Assembly: GCA_040756745.1 (NCBI GenBank) | Contig: JBFLYO010000024.1 | Coordinates: 1-60,276 of the forward strand | Length of the DNA stretch: 60,276 nucleotides | Direction: 5' to 3' | From: JBFLYO01 sp040756745 | GTDB lineage: Bacteria; Bacteroidota; Ignavibacteria; UBA10030; UBA6906 | In this document: positions 42,854 through 51,001 of the stretch, piece after piece | Numbering within the stretch: the stretch's first letter is position 1 | Layout: each line of letters opens with the position of its first letter | Notes under the pieces: model-generated | What the model was told of the DNA's origin: nothing | Database searches by the model: none | Seen by the model: only the letters and a program-made list of their open reading frames with translations | Program-made: the position numbers and the translations under genes

Positions 42854-43348
42854 ATGACGCTTCACGGCACCACACCGCCGGCGCCCGCACGGCGCCGCGC
42901 ACTCCTTTCACGGTGGGAACCCCGGATCCTCGCGCTGAACGTCACCATCGGCGTGCTGGGTCTCCTCGTCGTTGTGCTCGCGTACGCCTTCATCCACCGT
43001 ACCTTCCTCCAGCCTCCCGTCGATACGTCGCGCGAAGGGGGCGGGAGCGACGGGATCATCCAGATCGACGTCCTGAATGGCTGCGGCTCCTCCGGCGCGG
43101 CGACCACCTTCACGGCGTACCTTCGCGCGCGAGGGTTCGACGTGGTGGAGGTCGGGAACTACAAGAGTTTCGATATGCGCGAGTCGCTGGTGATCGACCG
43201 GGCCGGCAACGCCGCCAACGCCGAAAAAGTTGCGTACGCCCTCGGCATCAGCAAGAAGAACATCATCCGGCAAATCAACCACGGGTATTTCGTGGACGTC
43301 TCGGTCGTCATCGGCCGCGACTTCCCCTCACTGAAACCATCACATTGA
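42854..43348 (+). CDS. LytR C-terminal-domain membrane protein
   Basis: The 164-residue product has a basic cytoplasmic N-terminus, one membrane helix (about residues 27-47, VTIGVLGLLVVVLAYAFI) and an outer domain with IIQIDVLNGCGSSGAATTFT and LGISKKNIIRQINHGYFVDV. This is the LytR_C fold (PF13399 type) also found behind LCP wall-attachment domains, but here it stands alone. Such genes often precede rsfS in Bacteroidota, as here (10-base gap). A ligand-binding role in the envelope is possible; no activity is assigned. Confidence 0.85.
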   Translation: MTLHGTTPPAPARRRALLSRWEPRILALNVTIGVLGLLVVVLAYAFIHRTFLQPPVDTSREGGGSDGIIQIDVLNGCGSSGAATTFTAYLRARGFDVVEVGNYKSFDMRESLVIDRAGNAANAEKVAYALGISKKNIIRQINHGYFVDVSVVIGRDFPSLKPSH

Positions 43349-43358
43349 GGATGGCGCA

Positions 43359-43739
43359 TTGAACTCCGCCACACTGGCTAAAGCGATCGCCCGGCTCAGC
43401 CTGACCAAGAAGGCGGCCGACGTGGTGATCATGGACCTCAGAGGACTCACCAGCATGGCCGACTACTTCGTCGTCTGTTCGGCCGATTCTGACGTTCAAA
43501 TCAAAGCGATCGCCGACGCAGTCGAAGAAGGCATGGAAGCGAAAGGTTCACCCGCCTGGCACAAAGAGTCGGGCAGCATGAACTGGGTGCTCCTTGACTA
43601 CGTCGATGTCGTGCTCCACATCTTCCATAAGGGCACCCGCGCGTTCTACAATCTTGAACGGCTCTGGGGCGATGCGAAGATGACCCACGTCGGCGATGAG
43701 CTTGCTCCGCGCAAGAAACGGACGTCCAGGGCGTCATGA
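43359..43739 (+). CDS. rsfS: Ribosomal silencing factor RsfS
   Basis: RsfS (126 residues) binds ribosomal protein uL14 and blocks subunit joining in starvation. It shows KKAADVVIMDLRGLTSMADYF, CSADSDVQIKAIADAVEEGM, WVLLDYVDVVLHIFHKGTRAFY and LERLWGDAK. The start is TTG 43359, with GAGG at 43347-43350 eight bases upstream; the nearby ATG 43351 gives only a three-codon frame. Its stop overlaps argS by ATGA. Confidence 0.95.
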   Translation: MNSATLAKAIARLSLTKKAADVVIMDLRGLTSMADYFVVCSADSDVQIKAIADAVEEGMEAKGSPAWHKESGSMNWVLLDYVDVVLHIFHKGTRAFYNLERLWGDAKMTHVGDELAPRKKRTSRAS

Positions 43740-45367
43740 GATCCTATCTCCGCGGACAGATCACAGGAGCACTGCGCGAGATGGGGATCGCGCTTGCCAC
43801 GCCCATCTCGTTCGATACCCCCCGCCAGGCGGACCACGGCGACCTGACCACAAACGTCGCCATGATGGCCGCACGGCAGGCGGGGAAGAGGCCGCGCGAC
43901 CTTGCCGCCGAAATCCTCTCCCGGCTGCAGCTCGACCCCGCCCTCATTGCGAAGTGCGAAGTCGCAGGACCCGGGTTTATCAATTTCACGTTCACCGGGA
44001 CCTACTACCTCCGGCAACTGGCGGAGCTGATCGGCGACGGGGACCAGTTCGGACGTTCGGATGCTGGGCGCGACAAGAAAGCGCAGGTGGAGTTCGTCAG
44101 CGCCAACCCCACGGGCCCTCTCACCGTCGGTCACGGCCGGGGCGCGGTGTACGGCGATACGATCGCCAATCTGCTGGAATGGACGGGCCACGCCGTTGAA
44201 CGGGAGTACTATTTCAACAACGCCGGCCGCCAGATGCGCATCCTCGGCGATTCCGTCCGGCTCCGATACCTCGACCTGCTCGGCGAATCGCAGCCCTTCC
44301 CCGACGACTACTACCAGGGAGAGTATATCCGGGACATCGCAAGGCATCTCAAAGATGCCCACGGCGACGCGCTCCGGACGGAGCCTGCAGAGGGTAGGTT
44401 CAAGGAGGAGGCCGAGTCAGAAATCTTCGCCGACATCAAGAAGACACTGAAATCGCTGGGGATCGAGTTCCAATCGTTCTATAATGAGCACTGGCTCTAC
44501 GAGCAGGGGAAGGTGGCCGAGGCCGTCGAGGCCCTCCGGGCGCACGGACTCGTCTATGAACAGGAGGGGGCGGTCTGGTTCAAGACCAGCGCACTGGGCG
44601 GGGAAAAGGACAAGGTGATCGTGAAGAGTTCCGGCGAACCCACGTACCGCCTCCCCGACATCGCCTACCATCGTGAAAAATTCCGGCGGGGGTACGATCT
44701 GATGATCGATGTCTTTGGGGCCGACCATGTTGCCACGTACCCGGATGTGCTGGCCGCGCTGAAAGCACTCGACTACGACGTCACCAGAATCAAAGTGCTC
44801 ATCCATCAGTTCGTCACCATCCTCCAGGAAGGGGAGGTGGTGAAGATGTCGACGCGGAAAGCCAACTTCATCACGCTCGACGAGCTGATCGCCGAGGTGG
44901 GGGCCGACGTGGTTCGCTATTTTTTCCTGATGCGTACCGCCTCGAGCCACCTGAACTTCGATCTTGCCCTGGCGAAGAAGCACTCCGACGAGAACCCCGT
45001 CTATTACCTCCAGTACGCCCATGCGAGGATCTGCAGCATCCTGCGCTATGCCGGCACTTCGGGAGAGTCGACGGCCATACCGCCCGACCTTGCGCTCCTT
45101 GCGGCGCCGGCCGAAATCGATCTGATCAAAACCCTCCTCCTGTTCCCCGAAATGGTTGAGTCATGCGCTGGTGCCTTTGAACCTCACCGGCTCGCTGACT
45201 ACCTCCAGGGGGTCGCGACAGCATTCCACAAGTTCTATCATGAATGCCGGGTGGTAACGGAGGACGCCGCGCTCACACGGGCCCGCCTGGCTCTTTGCCG
45301 CGCGACACGCATCGTCCTGCGCAACGGCTTCACAATTCTTGGGGTTTCCGCGCCGGAGCAGATGTAA
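43736..45367 (+). CDS. argS: Arginyl-tRNA synthetase
   Basis: This 543-residue class I synthetase has QADHGDLTTNVAMMAAR in the N-terminal tRNA-binding domain, the HIGH-equivalent in SANPTGPLTVGHGRGAVYGD, the KMSKS-equivalent KMSTRKANFITLDEL, and a C-terminal DALR anticodon-binding domain (YAHARICSILRYAG). The start overlaps rsfS by four bases. Length and motif order are normal. Confidence 0.97.
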   Translation: MRSYLRGQITGALREMGIALATPISFDTPRQADHGDLTTNVAMMAARQAGKRPRDLAAEILSRLQLDPALIAKCEVAGPGFINFTFTGTYYLRQLAELIGDGDQFGRSDAGRDKKAQVEFVSANPTGPLTVGHGRGAVYGDTIANLLEWTGHAVEREYYFNNAGRQMRILGDSVRLRYLDLLGESQPFPDDYYQGEYIRDIARHLKDAHGDALRTEPAEGRFKEEAESEIFADIKKTLKSLGIEFQSFYNEHWLYEQGKVAEAVEALRAHGLVYEQEGAVWFKTSALGGEKDKVIVKSSGEPTYRLPDIAYHREKFRRGYDLMIDVFGADHVATYPDVLAALKALDYDVTRIKVLIHQFVTILQEGEVVKMSTRKANFITLDELIAEVGADVVRYFFLMRTASSHLNFDLALAKKHSDENPVYYLQYAHARICSILRYAGTSGESTAIPPDLALLAAPAEIDLIKTLLLFPEMVESCAGAFEPHRLADYLQGVATAFHKFYHECRVVTEDAALTRARLALCRATRIVLRNGFTILGVSAPEQM

Positions 45368-45415
45368 GTCCCTGTACAACGAAAAACTGCGGTTTTGCGC
45401 CTTGACGGGCGTCAC

Positions 45416-45444
45416 TTGAAGTCATCCCCATCTTGGCGTACATT
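45416..45444 (+). promoter_or_regulatory. Candidate promoter of the NadE-AsnB-ACP-ligase cassette
   Basis: TTGAAG (45416-45421) and TACATT (45439-45444) are 17 bases apart. The start near 45451 precedes ATG 45487 by 36 bases. It is the only good promoter candidate before this cassette. Confidence 0.45.
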
Positions 45445-45486
45445 GCACTACTGTCCCGAACCTCGTTCACCCACTCGTTGCTCATC

Positions 45487-46506
45487 ATGAAGTTTCACAA
45501 AGACGTGCTCCGCCTCGACATGGAGTCGGAGATCAAGGAAATCGCCGGCGCCATCCGTGATGCCGTCTTGAAAACCCTCAAGCGGAAGGGGGCGGTCGTG
45601 TCGGTCTCAGGAGGGATCGATAGCGCACTGTGCGCCGCGCTTTGCACTCACGCTCTCGGCAAGGACAACGTCCTCGCCCTCTTCCTCCCCGAGCGCGACT
45701 CCTCGCCGGAATCGCTCAGGTTCGGCAGGCTGCTGATCGACAAACTCGGCATTCATTCAGAAACCGTCGAGATCGCTCCTCTCCTCGAAGCCGCCGGGTG
45801 CTATCACTCGCAGCGTCAGGCGGTGCGGATGGTCTTCCCCGAGTACAACGACGGGTGGAAGTTCAAGATTACGCTCCCGTCGATACTCTCCGGCAACCGG
45901 CTGAACATCTCCCGGCTGACCGTGCAGATGCCGAACGGTGAGGTCACTAGTGAGAGGATGCCTGCCGCGGCCTACCTGCAGCTCGTTGCGGCCACCAATT
46001 TCAAGCAGCGCACCCGGAAGATGCTGGATTATTATCACGCCGACCGCCTCAATTACGCGGTCTGCGGGACGCCGAACCGCCTCGAATACGACCAGGGATT
46101 TTTCGTCAAAGGGGGAGACGGGCTGGCGGACTTCAAGCCGATTGCCCATCTGTACAAGACTCAGGTGTATGCCATGGCGCGCGCGCTCAGCGTGCCTGAT
46201 GAGATCTGCAACCGCACGCCCACCACAGATACGTTTTCCCTCCCGCAGACTCAGGAAGAGTTCTATTTTGCCCTCCCATACGACAAGATGGACCTGTGTC
46301 TCTATGCACACAACCACGAGGTTCCACCGGCCGAGGTGGCGCCCGTCGTCGGCCTCACGCTCGAACAGGTCGAGTGGGTGTACCGCGACATCGAAGTAAA
46401 ACGCCGGACCACCCGTCCGCTCCACCTGCCGGCATTGCTGATGACCGACGTTCCGGAAATCACGGAGCTCAAACAGGAAGCAGTTGCACATTCCCTTCAC
46501 AACTGA
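45487..46506 (+). CDS. NadE-like ATP-dependent amide synthase
   Basis: The 339-residue protein has the PP-loop SGGIDS (residues 41-46) and NAD-synthetase-like downstream blocks: CGTPNRLEYDQGFFVKGGDG, FKPIAHLYKTQVYAMARALSVP and FALPYDKMDLCLYAHNH. It lacks a glutaminase domain, so it would need free ammonia or a partner. Compared with a usual 270-residue NadE it carries an extra stretch of about 55 residues (roughly 115-165, including FPEYNDGWKFKI and LSGNRLNISRLTVQMPNGEV). ATG 45487 is preferred over TTG 45433, which lies upstream of the predicted transcript start. The position at the head of an AsnB-ACP-ligase cassette suggests amidation of a specialised substrate and not NAD synthesis, but true NAD synthase activity cannot be excluded. 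Confidence 0.8.
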   Translation: MKFHKDVLRLDMESEIKEIAGAIRDAVLKTLKRKGAVVSVSGGIDSALCAALCTHALGKDNVLALFLPERDSSPESLRFGRLLIDKLGIHSETVEIAPLLEAAGCYHSQRQAVRMVFPEYNDGWKFKITLPSILSGNRLNISRLTVQMPNGEVTSERMPAAAYLQLVAATNFKQRTRKMLDYYHADRLNYAVCGTPNRLEYDQGFFVKGGDGLADFKPIAHLYKTQVYAMARALSVPDEICNRTPTTDTFSLPQTQEEFYFALPYDKMDLCLYAHNHEVPPAEVAPVVGLTLEQVEWVYRDIEVKRRTTRPLHLPALLMTDVPEITELKQEAVAHSLHN

Positions 46507-46512
46507 ATTGCC

Positions 46513-48543
46513 ATGTGCGGGATCGCCGGCATAGTGAACTTCAGGGACAGGCACGAGACGCCGTCGCGTGAACTGCTCACCGCGATGATCAGCGCCATCC
46601 GGTATCGAGGCCCGGACGAGTACGGGATGTACCGCGACGTGCGTGCGGGACTTGTGCATGCGCGGCTCTCTCTGATCGACCTTACCACCGGCCAGCAGCC
46701 GCTCGCCAACGAGGACGGCTCGCTCTGGATCGTGTTCAACGGAGAGATCTTCAACTACGTTGAGCTCAAGCGAGACCTTCTTGCGCTTGGCCACCGCTTC
46801 CGCACAAACTCCGATACTGAGGTGATCGTGCATGCCTACGAAGCATGGGGCGATGGCTGTTTCCCGAAGATGAATGGCCAGTGGGCGCTCGCGATCTGGG
46901 ACAGCCGGGCCCGGCGGCTCATTCTCTCCCGCGACCGCATCGGTGTCCGGCCGCTCTACGTCCGTGAGCGCGACGGCCGCGTCTGGTTCGCGAGCGAAGC
47001 GAAGGCGATGTTCGCAGATCCTTCCGTGCCGCGCGAAATCGACCCTCGCGGGCTCGATCAGACCTTCACCTACTGGGCCTCACTCCCGCCGGTCTCTCTC
47101 TTCAAGGGGATCGAAGAGCTCGCACCAGGATCGACGCGGACCTATGAGGGGGACGGTTCGTCTCGCGATACGATCTACTGGCGGCCGTCGTATCCGGTCT
47201 CCGCGCCCGAAGAGTACCCCCTGACGCTCGATCAGGCGACCGAAGCGCTTGCCGAGAAGATCGAAACGGCAACGCGCCTCCGCATCCTGCGCGCCGATGT
47301 ACCGGTCGGCAGTTACCTCTCAGGCGGGCTCGACAGCTCGCTTACCGCCTGGATGGGGAGGAAAGCCAAAGAAGGGGTCTTCCAGACCTATTCCATCCGG
47401 TTCGAGGACGCCGAGTACGACGAGACGGAATATCAGCGGGCGATGGCGGCGACGATCGACAGCAACCACCAGGAAGTCGTCATCCGCCGAAGCGACATTG
47501 CACAGGTGTTTCCCGAGGTGGTCCGCCACGCGGAGCGTCCCATCCTCCGCACCGCGCCGGCTCCGCTGTATCTCCTGTCGAAGCTCGTCAGGGACTCCGG
47601 CATCAAAGCGGTTCTCACGGGTGAAGGCGCGGACGAAATGCTGGCGGGCTACGATATCTTCCGCGAGGCAAAGATACGCCACTTCTGGTCGCGTCAGCCC
47701 GAATCCACCGTGAGGCCGCGGCTTTTCGAGCGGCTCTACCCCTACCTTGCACGGTCACCCCAGCAGGCCAAAGGGATGGCGCTCCAGTTCTGGAAGAAAG
47801 GGCTCGATCGCGCCGGACAACCCGGCTTCTCGCACGACCCGCGCTGGTGGACCACGTCACAGTTGAAGCGGTTCTTCTCCCCCGACATCCGGGCAGCCGT
47901 TGCAGCACAGCCGCCGCAGGACCTCCTGGCCGAGCTGCCCCCCCAGTTCGGGCGCTGGGATCCGCTTGGCCAGGCGCAATACCTCGAAGTGGTCACGCTC
48001 CTGTCCGGATACCTGATCTCCTCTCAGGGGGACCGCATGCTCATGGCGCATTCCGTCGAAGGTCGCTTCCCCTTCCTCGATGCCGAGGTGATGGACTTCT
48101 GCAACGGGCTTCCACCCGAATACAAGCTCGCCGGCCTCAATGAGAAATTTATCCTCAAGCGCGTGGCTCGGGGCGCGATCCCCGAGAAGATTATTAACAG
48201 GCCGAAACAACCCTACCGTGCTCCCGATGCCGCGAGCTTTGTCGAGGGGGACGCACCGGAGTACGTCGCAGAGCTGCTGTCCGAGGACTCGCTCCATCAG
48301 GCAGGACTCCTCGAGACCGGGGCGGTGCGTGGGCTCTATGCGAAGTGTCTCGCACGCGCACGGGAATCGGGTGGCGAGGCGGTCTTCAGCAATGCGGACA
48401 ACATGGGGCTCGTCGGTCTGATCTCCGTCCAGCTCCTCCATCAGCAATTCATCCGCGGCGACGGCAGCGCGCCGGGCGGCGGCATAGTGTATACCACCAT
48501 GATCGATCGCGCACCGTTACAACAACTTTCGGGAACAGCATGA
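46513..48543 (+). CDS. Asparagine synthase-type amidotransferase
   Basis: The 676-residue product has the class II glutaminase domain (Cys2 in MCGIAGIVN, RYRGPDEYG, NGEIFNY, SRDRIGVRPLY) and the synthase domain with PP-loop SGGLDSS (270-276) and LTGEGADEMLAGYD. Such AsnB paralogues in exopolysaccharide and exosortase loci amidate sugars or carrier-bound acids instead of aspartate. It lies 6 bases after the NadE-like gene and overlaps the carrier protein gene by ATGA, so the three are co-translated. The C-terminal extension after about residue 640 has no recognisable domain. Confidence 0.92.
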   Translation: MCGIAGIVNFRDRHETPSRELLTAMISAIRYRGPDEYGMYRDVRAGLVHARLSLIDLTTGQQPLANEDGSLWIVFNGEIFNYVELKRDLLALGHRFRTNSDTEVIVHAYEAWGDGCFPKMNGQWALAIWDSRARRLILSRDRIGVRPLYVRERDGRVWFASEAKAMFADPSVPREIDPRGLDQTFTYWASLPPVSLFKGIEELAPGSTRTYEGDGSSRDTIYWRPSYPVSAPEEYPLTLDQATEALAEKIETATRLRILRADVPVGSYLSGGLDSSLTAWMGRKAKEGVFQTYSIRFEDAEYDETEYQRAMAATIDSNHQEVVIRRSDIAQVFPEVVRHAERPILRTAPAPLYLLSKLVRDSGIKAVLTGEGADEMLAGYDIFREAKIRHFWSRQPESTVRPRLFERLYPYLARSPQQAKGMALQFWKKGLDRAGQPGFSHDPRWWTTSQLKRFFSPDIRAAVAAQPPQDLLAELPPQFGRWDPLGQAQYLEVVTLLSGYLISSQGDRMLMAHSVEGRFPFLDAEVMDFCNGLPPEYKLAGLNEKFILKRVARGAIPEKIINRPKQPYRAPDAASFVEGDAPEYVAELLSEDSLHQAGLLETGAVRGLYAKCLARARESGGEAVFSNADNMGLVGLISVQLLHQQFIRGDGSAPGGGIVYTTMIDRAPLQQLSGTA

Positions 48544-48803
48544 CAGAGGCGGACATCCGTTCAAGAGTCCATGAATTCATTCGCAAGAACTTTCTGTTCG
48601 ACGATCACATTACGGTGAAGGACGACCAGTCCCTGCTGGGGACCGGCGTGGTCGACTCCACCGGGATCCTCGAGCTCATCGCCTTTCTGGAGGGCACCTG
48701 TGGGGTGAAGTTCGCGGACAGCGAGCTCGTAGCCGACAATTTTGACAGCGTTGACAAGATATCTTCGTTTATGGCAGGCAAACTCCCGACACCGAAAGCA
48801 TGA
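48540..48803 (+). CDS. Acyl carrier protein
   Basis: This 87-residue four-helix carrier has the phosphopantetheine site at Ser40 in GVVDSTGILELIAFLE, with helix-3 acidic residues downstream (FADSELVADNFDSVDKISSF). The Asp-Ser-Thr site differs from the DSL of fatty-acid ACP, as is common for dedicated carrier proteins. It overlaps the amidotransferase gene and is followed 4 bases later by an AMP-forming ligase that probably loads it. Confidence 0.92.
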   Translation: MTEADIRSRVHEFIRKNFLFDDHITVKDDQSLLGTGVVDSTGILELIAFLEGTCGVKFADSELVADNFDSVDKISSFMAGKLPTPKA

Positions 48804-48807
48804 CATC

Positions 48808-50322
48808 ATGTTGTTGCGCGAATATCTCAGCCGGTCTGCCCGGGCAGTGCCGGACAAGACGGCCCTTGTCTCCGGCACAGAGCGGGTCACATACCGGGAC
48901 CTTGCGGCTTCTGCATCGTCGTTCGCAGGATACCTGGTTGCGAATGGACTGAAGCGGGGGGACCGGGTCGCGATCTTCATCGACAGCAGCCCGGAGACCG
49001 TCGTTGCGATCTTCGGGGTGCTGGAGGCGGGGGGGTGCATCGTCGTGATCAATCCGGTCACCCCGACAGAACGGCTGGCGTATATCCTCGAAAACTGCAA
49101 CGCCTCGTTCCTCGTTGCCTCCCCGCTGAAGCAGGGAGTGGTGGCGCAGGCCCTGGCGGCGAACGCCGTGAAGCCGGTCACTGTGTGGGCGGGTGGCGAT
49201 GTTCCTCCCCTCGACGGCGTGGGACTTGGCACAATCCTGGCACACGGGTACGCTCCGCCGAACGTCCGCCTCATCGACGTCGATCTTGCCGCGATTATCT
49301 ACACGTCGGGGTCCACCGGAAAGCCCAAAGGAGTCACCCACCTCCACCGGTCCATCGATACGGCGGTCGAGTCCGTCAAGCAATATCTGGATAACAACGA
49401 GGACGACGTAATTCTCAATGTGCTCCCTCTCTCCTCCAGTTACGGTCTGCTGCAGGTGCTGGTCACGTTCCGGACCGGGGGACGGGTGGTGCTGGAGAAG
49501 GGCCTCGGCTATCCGTACGAGATCATCAAGCGGATGAAGGAGGAAAAGGTCACCGGGATGGCGGGGGCTCCCACGATGTGGGCGATCCTCCTGAAACTGG
49601 AGGGGCTGGAGAAGGAAGATTTCTCATCGCTGCGGTACATCACGAACGCGGCGGCTGCACTCCCGGCAAGCTTCGTCCCGCGGCTTCGCAAGGTCTTCCC
49701 GACGACGAAGATCTTCCTGATGCACGGTTTGACGGAGTGCCTCCGCACCACTTACCTTCCTCCCGAGGAAGTGGAGACACGCACGACCTCGGTGGGCACC
49801 GGCATGCCCAATGTCGAGCTCTGGGTCGAGGACGCCGACGGCAAACGGCTCCCCCCCGGTCACGTGGGAGAGATGATCGTGCGGGGCTCGACGCTCATGC
49901 AGGGATACTGGAACGATCCGGAAGGGACGGCGAAGGCGCTGATCCCGGGGCCCTATCCATGGGAAAAAGTGCTGCGGACGCGAGACCTCTTTACGATGGA
50001 CAATGACGGGTACTTCCATTTTGTAGCGCGGTCCGACGAACTGATCAAGAGCCGTGGGGAGAAGGTGAGCCCGATCGAGATCGAGGATGTGATTTACACG
50101 ATGGACGCAGTGCACGAGGTGCGGGTGATCGGCGTGCCCGACCCCGTGTTGGGGCAGGCGGTGCGGGCAGAGATCGTCCTGAAGGACGGCCGGACCATCG
50201 AAGCACAGGAAGTGAAGGCACACTGCCGCCGGTTCCTCGAAGACTTCAAGGTGCCGCAGATCGTGGAATTTGTTGCTTCTCTGCCGAAGACGCAGGGGGG
50301 AAAGATCAAGCGGACGGCGTAG
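48808..50322 (+). CDS. AMP-forming acyl/amino-acid ligase
   Basis: This 504-residue adenylate-forming enzyme of the ANL superfamily has core motifs YTSGSTGKPKG (165-175), AGAPTMWAILLK, the hinge region around SRGEKVSPIEIED, and the C-terminal catalytic lysine in KTQGGKIKR. It activates a carboxylate as adenylate and would transfer it to CoA or, given the neighbour, to the carrier protein. Similar ligases accompany AsnB in exosortase-type polysaccharide clusters, but no exosortase is visible here. ATG 48808 is just behind the ACP stop. Substrate unknown. Confidence 0.92.
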   Translation: MLLREYLSRSARAVPDKTALVSGTERVTYRDLAASASSFAGYLVANGLKRGDRVAIFIDSSPETVVAIFGVLEAGGCIVVINPVTPTERLAYILENCNASFLVASPLKQGVVAQALAANAVKPVTVWAGGDVPPLDGVGLGTILAHGYAPPNVRLIDVDLAAIIYTSGSTGKPKGVTHLHRSIDTAVESVKQYLDNNEDDVILNVLPLSSSYGLLQVLVTFRTGGRVVLEKGLGYPYEIIKRMKEEKVTGMAGAPTMWAILLKLEGLEKEDFSSLRYITNAAAALPASFVPRLRKVFPTTKIFLMHGLTECLRTTYLPPEEVETRTTSVGTGMPNVELWVEDADGKRLPPGHVGEMIVRGSTLMQGYWNDPEGTAKALIPGPYPWEKVLRTRDLFTMDNDGYFHFVARSDELIKSRGEKVSPIEIEDVIYTMDAVHEVRVIGVPDPVLGQAVRAEIVLKDGRTIEAQEVKAHCRRFLEDFKVPQIVEFVASLPKTQGGKIKRTA

Positions 50323-50374
50323 GAGGCGGGTCTCCCGCCTCGTCAAGAGGTGGCAGGTTACCCGCCATGGCGGG
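50323..50374. terminator. Two GC-rich hairpins between convergent genes
   Basis: Right after the ligase stop GAGGCGGG (50323-50330) pairs perfectly with CCCGCCTC (50334-50341) across a three-base loop. A second perfect palindrome CCCGCCATGGCGGG (50361-50374) overlaps the last codons of the convergent acetyltransferase gene. No U-tract follows, so they may stop or stabilise transcripts rather than act as classical terminators. Confidence 0.45.
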
Positions 50375-50927
50375 GCACGGAATCCTTTTCGGCGTATAAC
50401 GACGGGAACACAACGACCTGCATTGGGGGGGCCTGCACGAGCGCATTGTCGGGGACATCCTTGTTGACCATGGCATTCGCGCCGATTCTCGCATTGTTCC
50501 CCACGCGGATTTTCCCTGAGACGTTTGCCCCGGGGGCGATGTAGACGTTGTTTCCGATCACGGGAGCTCCCCGCCGGCGCCCTTCGCCCGAGAGGCCGAT
50601 AGTGACGTTGTGAGAGATGCTGACGTTGTTGCCGATGACGGCCTCGGATCCAACGAAGATGCCGCCGTAGTGGAAGATGAGGAATCCCTCGCCGATCTTC
50701 GTCTCCACGTCGATTTGAATCCCCCATTTCGCCATCATCCGGTGGTTCAGATATACGTAGAAGATTTTGAGCAGGAACTTCACCGGCAGTGACTGGTGGA
50801 GGAGCCAGTGGCCGAACCGGAAGATGATGACGGCGTGGAGGCCGGGGGAGCGATAGCAGGTAAGAAGCTTGCGCAGTACTCCCCCCTGCGAGAGGTTGTA
50901 CCTCCTCATGAAGTCAGACTTCACCAT
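50358..50927 (-). CDS. Serine acetyltransferase-like hexapeptide acyltransferase
   Basis: The product has an N-terminal helical part (LTCYRSPGLHAVIIFRFGHW, as in CysE and colanic-acid acetyltransferases). A left-handed beta-helix follows: IFHYGGIFVGSEAVIGNNVS, ISHNVTIG with the catalytic His, and NARIGANAMVNKDVPDNALV. I chose ATG 50927 (MVKSDFMRRYN, 189 residues) over GTG 50969 because a TTGTAA-17-TACATT promoter places the transcript start near 50963. The gene lies between the cassette and the beta-helix genes, so O-acetylation of a glycan building block is as likely as cysteine synthesis. Confidence 0.85.
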   Translation of the reverse strand: MVKSDFMRRYNLSQGGVLRKLLTCYRSPGLHAVIIFRFGHWLLHQSLPVKFLLKIFYVYLNHRMMAKWGIQIDVETKIGEGFLIFHYGGIFVGSEAVIGNNVSISHNVTIGLSGEGRRRGAPVIGNNVYIAPGANVSGKIRVGNNARIGANAMVNKDVPDNALVQAPPMQVVVFPSLYAEKDSVPRHGG

Positions 50928-50969
50928 GAAGTGATCCCTGTAGTGTCGGATTGCTGTCTTTCGTTGCAC

Positions 50970-50998
50970 AATGTAACGCCCACGGCTCTGAATTACAA
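50970..50998 (-). promoter_or_regulatory. Candidate promoter of the hexapeptide acyltransferase
   Basis: On the minus strand TTGTAA (50993-50998) and TACATT (50970-50975) are 17 bases apart. The predicted start near 50963 argues for translation from ATG 50927. Confidence 0.5.
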
Positions 50999-51001
50999 CT
51001 G

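Noticed and set aside
50323..50374. REP-like mobile repeat
   Set aside because: The two GC hairpins resemble such elements, but only one instance is seen in the window, so a local hairpin between convergent genes is the simpler call.
45487..50927. Exosortase/PEP-CTERM polysaccharide locus
   Set aside because: AsnB, ligase and ACP resemble that setting, but there is no exosortase, no glycosyltransferase and no PEP-CTERM signal; the exported proteins use T9SS domains.
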